DNA of 21,203 bases from SIG636 sp045537905 (GTDB lineage: Bacteria > Bacillota > Clostridia > Oscillospirales > CAG-382): the NCBI GenBank assembly GCA_045537905.1, contig JAZSQJ010000002.1, forward strand, positions 1-21,203, written 5' to 3'. Positions within the stretch are counted from its first letter, which is position 1. Each line of letters starts with the position of its first letter. Positions 20,495 to 21,203 of this stretch are shown here, in pieces. The notes beneath the pieces are model-generated. The model did no database searches, was not told the origin of the DNA, and was given only the letters and a program-made list of their open reading frames with translations. The position numbers and the translations under genes were made by a program.

Positions 20495-21203
20495 TTACTG
20501 ACAAACCCGTCTTTGGAGGCGGGTTTGTGTCATAAATAAAAGGATTTCAAATTTAGCAGATAAGAAACGCAAGCTCCTCTTCCAGAGGATGGTTGCAATC
20601 TTTTTCATGTTCTGCACCGCTGCGGTAAGCAGACATTGCTCGGAAACTTTTTCAATTCCGCGCATGCGACAATAGCGTAGTCCATGCAGTTCTTTGGCTT
20701 CTGCAAAACTACGCTCAATTTTTTCTTTACGTTTGGCATATATCGCTTTGCCTTCTTCCGTGCGTGTAAAAATATATACCGCATCACGGTAATCTTCCCA
20801 CACATGACGGCGAAGACTCTTTGTCTTCTGCTTTTCACTTAAACATTCACCTCGTCTTGGACAATTGGCACATCTGTCGTTTTTACACTTGTACTCCTTG
20901 TAACCATTCCTATCCGTAGTTACATATTCAAGATAATTTCTTTCGGGGCAGATATACACATCCCAATCGTGGATATATGTGAATTTGTGTTTTCCGTATT
21001 TACCTTTTTGCTGACAGCCTCTCCTTTTTCCCATTGCCGCCTGCATCTTTAAATCTTCAAGTAACATCTTGCATATCGCAGAAGTGTTATATCCTGCATC
21101 AAGACCCACCGTTTCAACCTCAAACCCGAAGGTATCCATTTGATATTTTAATCTGCCTATGTATGGTTTTACGTCATTTACATTGCCGGGGGTTACAAAA
21201 GTA
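20495..21203 (-). CDS. IS1182-type transposase (partial, N-terminus outside window)
   Basis: This frame is open to the right edge, giving 236 residues of a DDE transposase C-terminal half. It shows FVTPGNVNDVKPYIGRLKY, then VETVGLDAGYNTSAICKML with the second catalytic aspartate. A cysteine-rich insert follows (CPERNYLEY, then CKNDRCANCPRRGECLSEKQ). The catalytic glutamate region is KIERSFAEAKELHGLRYCRM, followed by LTAAVQNMKKIATILWKR. This order is that of IS1182-family enzymes. A 9-bp inverted repeat ACAAACCCG/CGGGTTTGT (20501-20509 and 20520-20528) lies in the last codons. The element's left half and its terminal repeats cannot be defined here. Confidence 0.92.
   Translation of the reverse strand, partial: TFVTPGNVNDVKPYIGRLKYQMDTFGFEVETVGLDAGYNTSAICKMLLEDLKMQAAMGKRRGCQQKGKYGKHKFTYIHDWDVYICPERNYLEYVTTDRNGYKEYKCKNDRCANCPRRGECLSEKQKTKSLRRHVWEDYRDAVYIFTRTEEGKAIYAKRKEKIERSFAEAKELHGLRYCRMRGIEKVSEQCLLTAAVQNMKKIATILWKRSLRFLSAKFEILLFMTQTRLQRRVCQ

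Overview
The window reads as chromosomal DNA from an anaerobic Firmicute of the class Clostridia. The evidence is the AGGAGG-type ribosome sites, the TTGACA/TATAAT promoters with 17-base spacers, and the gene families: a BlaI/M56 pair, YqeG, a DUF6062-type protein, a stand-alone GMP synthase ATP-pyrophosphatase subunit, a Na+-translocating decarboxylase, a VTT membrane protein and a 28-residue cysteine-rich peptide of the kind found in spore formers. The genus cannot be fixed from the sequence. No rRNA, tRNA or CRISPR array was seen.

Left part (1-3163): a minus-strand ECF-like sigma factor runs off the left edge and carries a winged-helix-like C-terminal extension. It is divergent from an XRE regulator whose promoter spacer holds a repeated CAACGGTTG motif. 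Convergent to the regulator is guaA (ATP-PPase and dimerisation domains only), with a perfect consensus promoter set inside an 11-bp inverted repeat and a strong terminator.

Sensor operon (3272-7399): a BlaI-type repressor is translationally coupled to a 1169-residue BlaR1-like M56 membrane metalloprotease. Its outer part is not a beta-lactam sensor. It is a discoidin-like domain, a long BspA-type leucine-rich-repeat array and a GerMN-like C-terminus. Two palindromes sit around the promoter. This is the strongest candidate for an undescribed signalling system here. A short open frame with a good ribosome site but no normal start follows the receptor gene.

Middle (7408-13391): a minus-strand CofE-like gamma-glutamyl ligase family gene is divergent from a tightly packed plus-strand operon. 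The operon encodes a VanY-type D,D-carboxypeptidase lipoprotein, the YqeG HAD phosphatase, PrmA and LigA, with 4- to 16-base overlaps, and ends at a strong terminator. A 28-residue Cys-rich hydrophobic peptide is encoded convergently just beyond it.

Right part (13519-21203): a gamma/beta pair of a Na+-pumping decarboxylase lacks alpha and biotin-carrier subunits. It is followed by a GHL10-family glycoside hydrolase-like lipoprotein and a minus-strand OGG1-type 8-oxoguanine glycosylase. Divergent from the glycosylase is a DUF6062-type protein with two matching CxxC...CxxH clusters, coupled to a TVP38/VTT membrane protein. Next comes a small XRE repressor divergent from a zinc-ribbon/TPR-like membrane protein, sharing a highly symmetric intergenic region. 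The window ends in a partial IS1182-type transposase.
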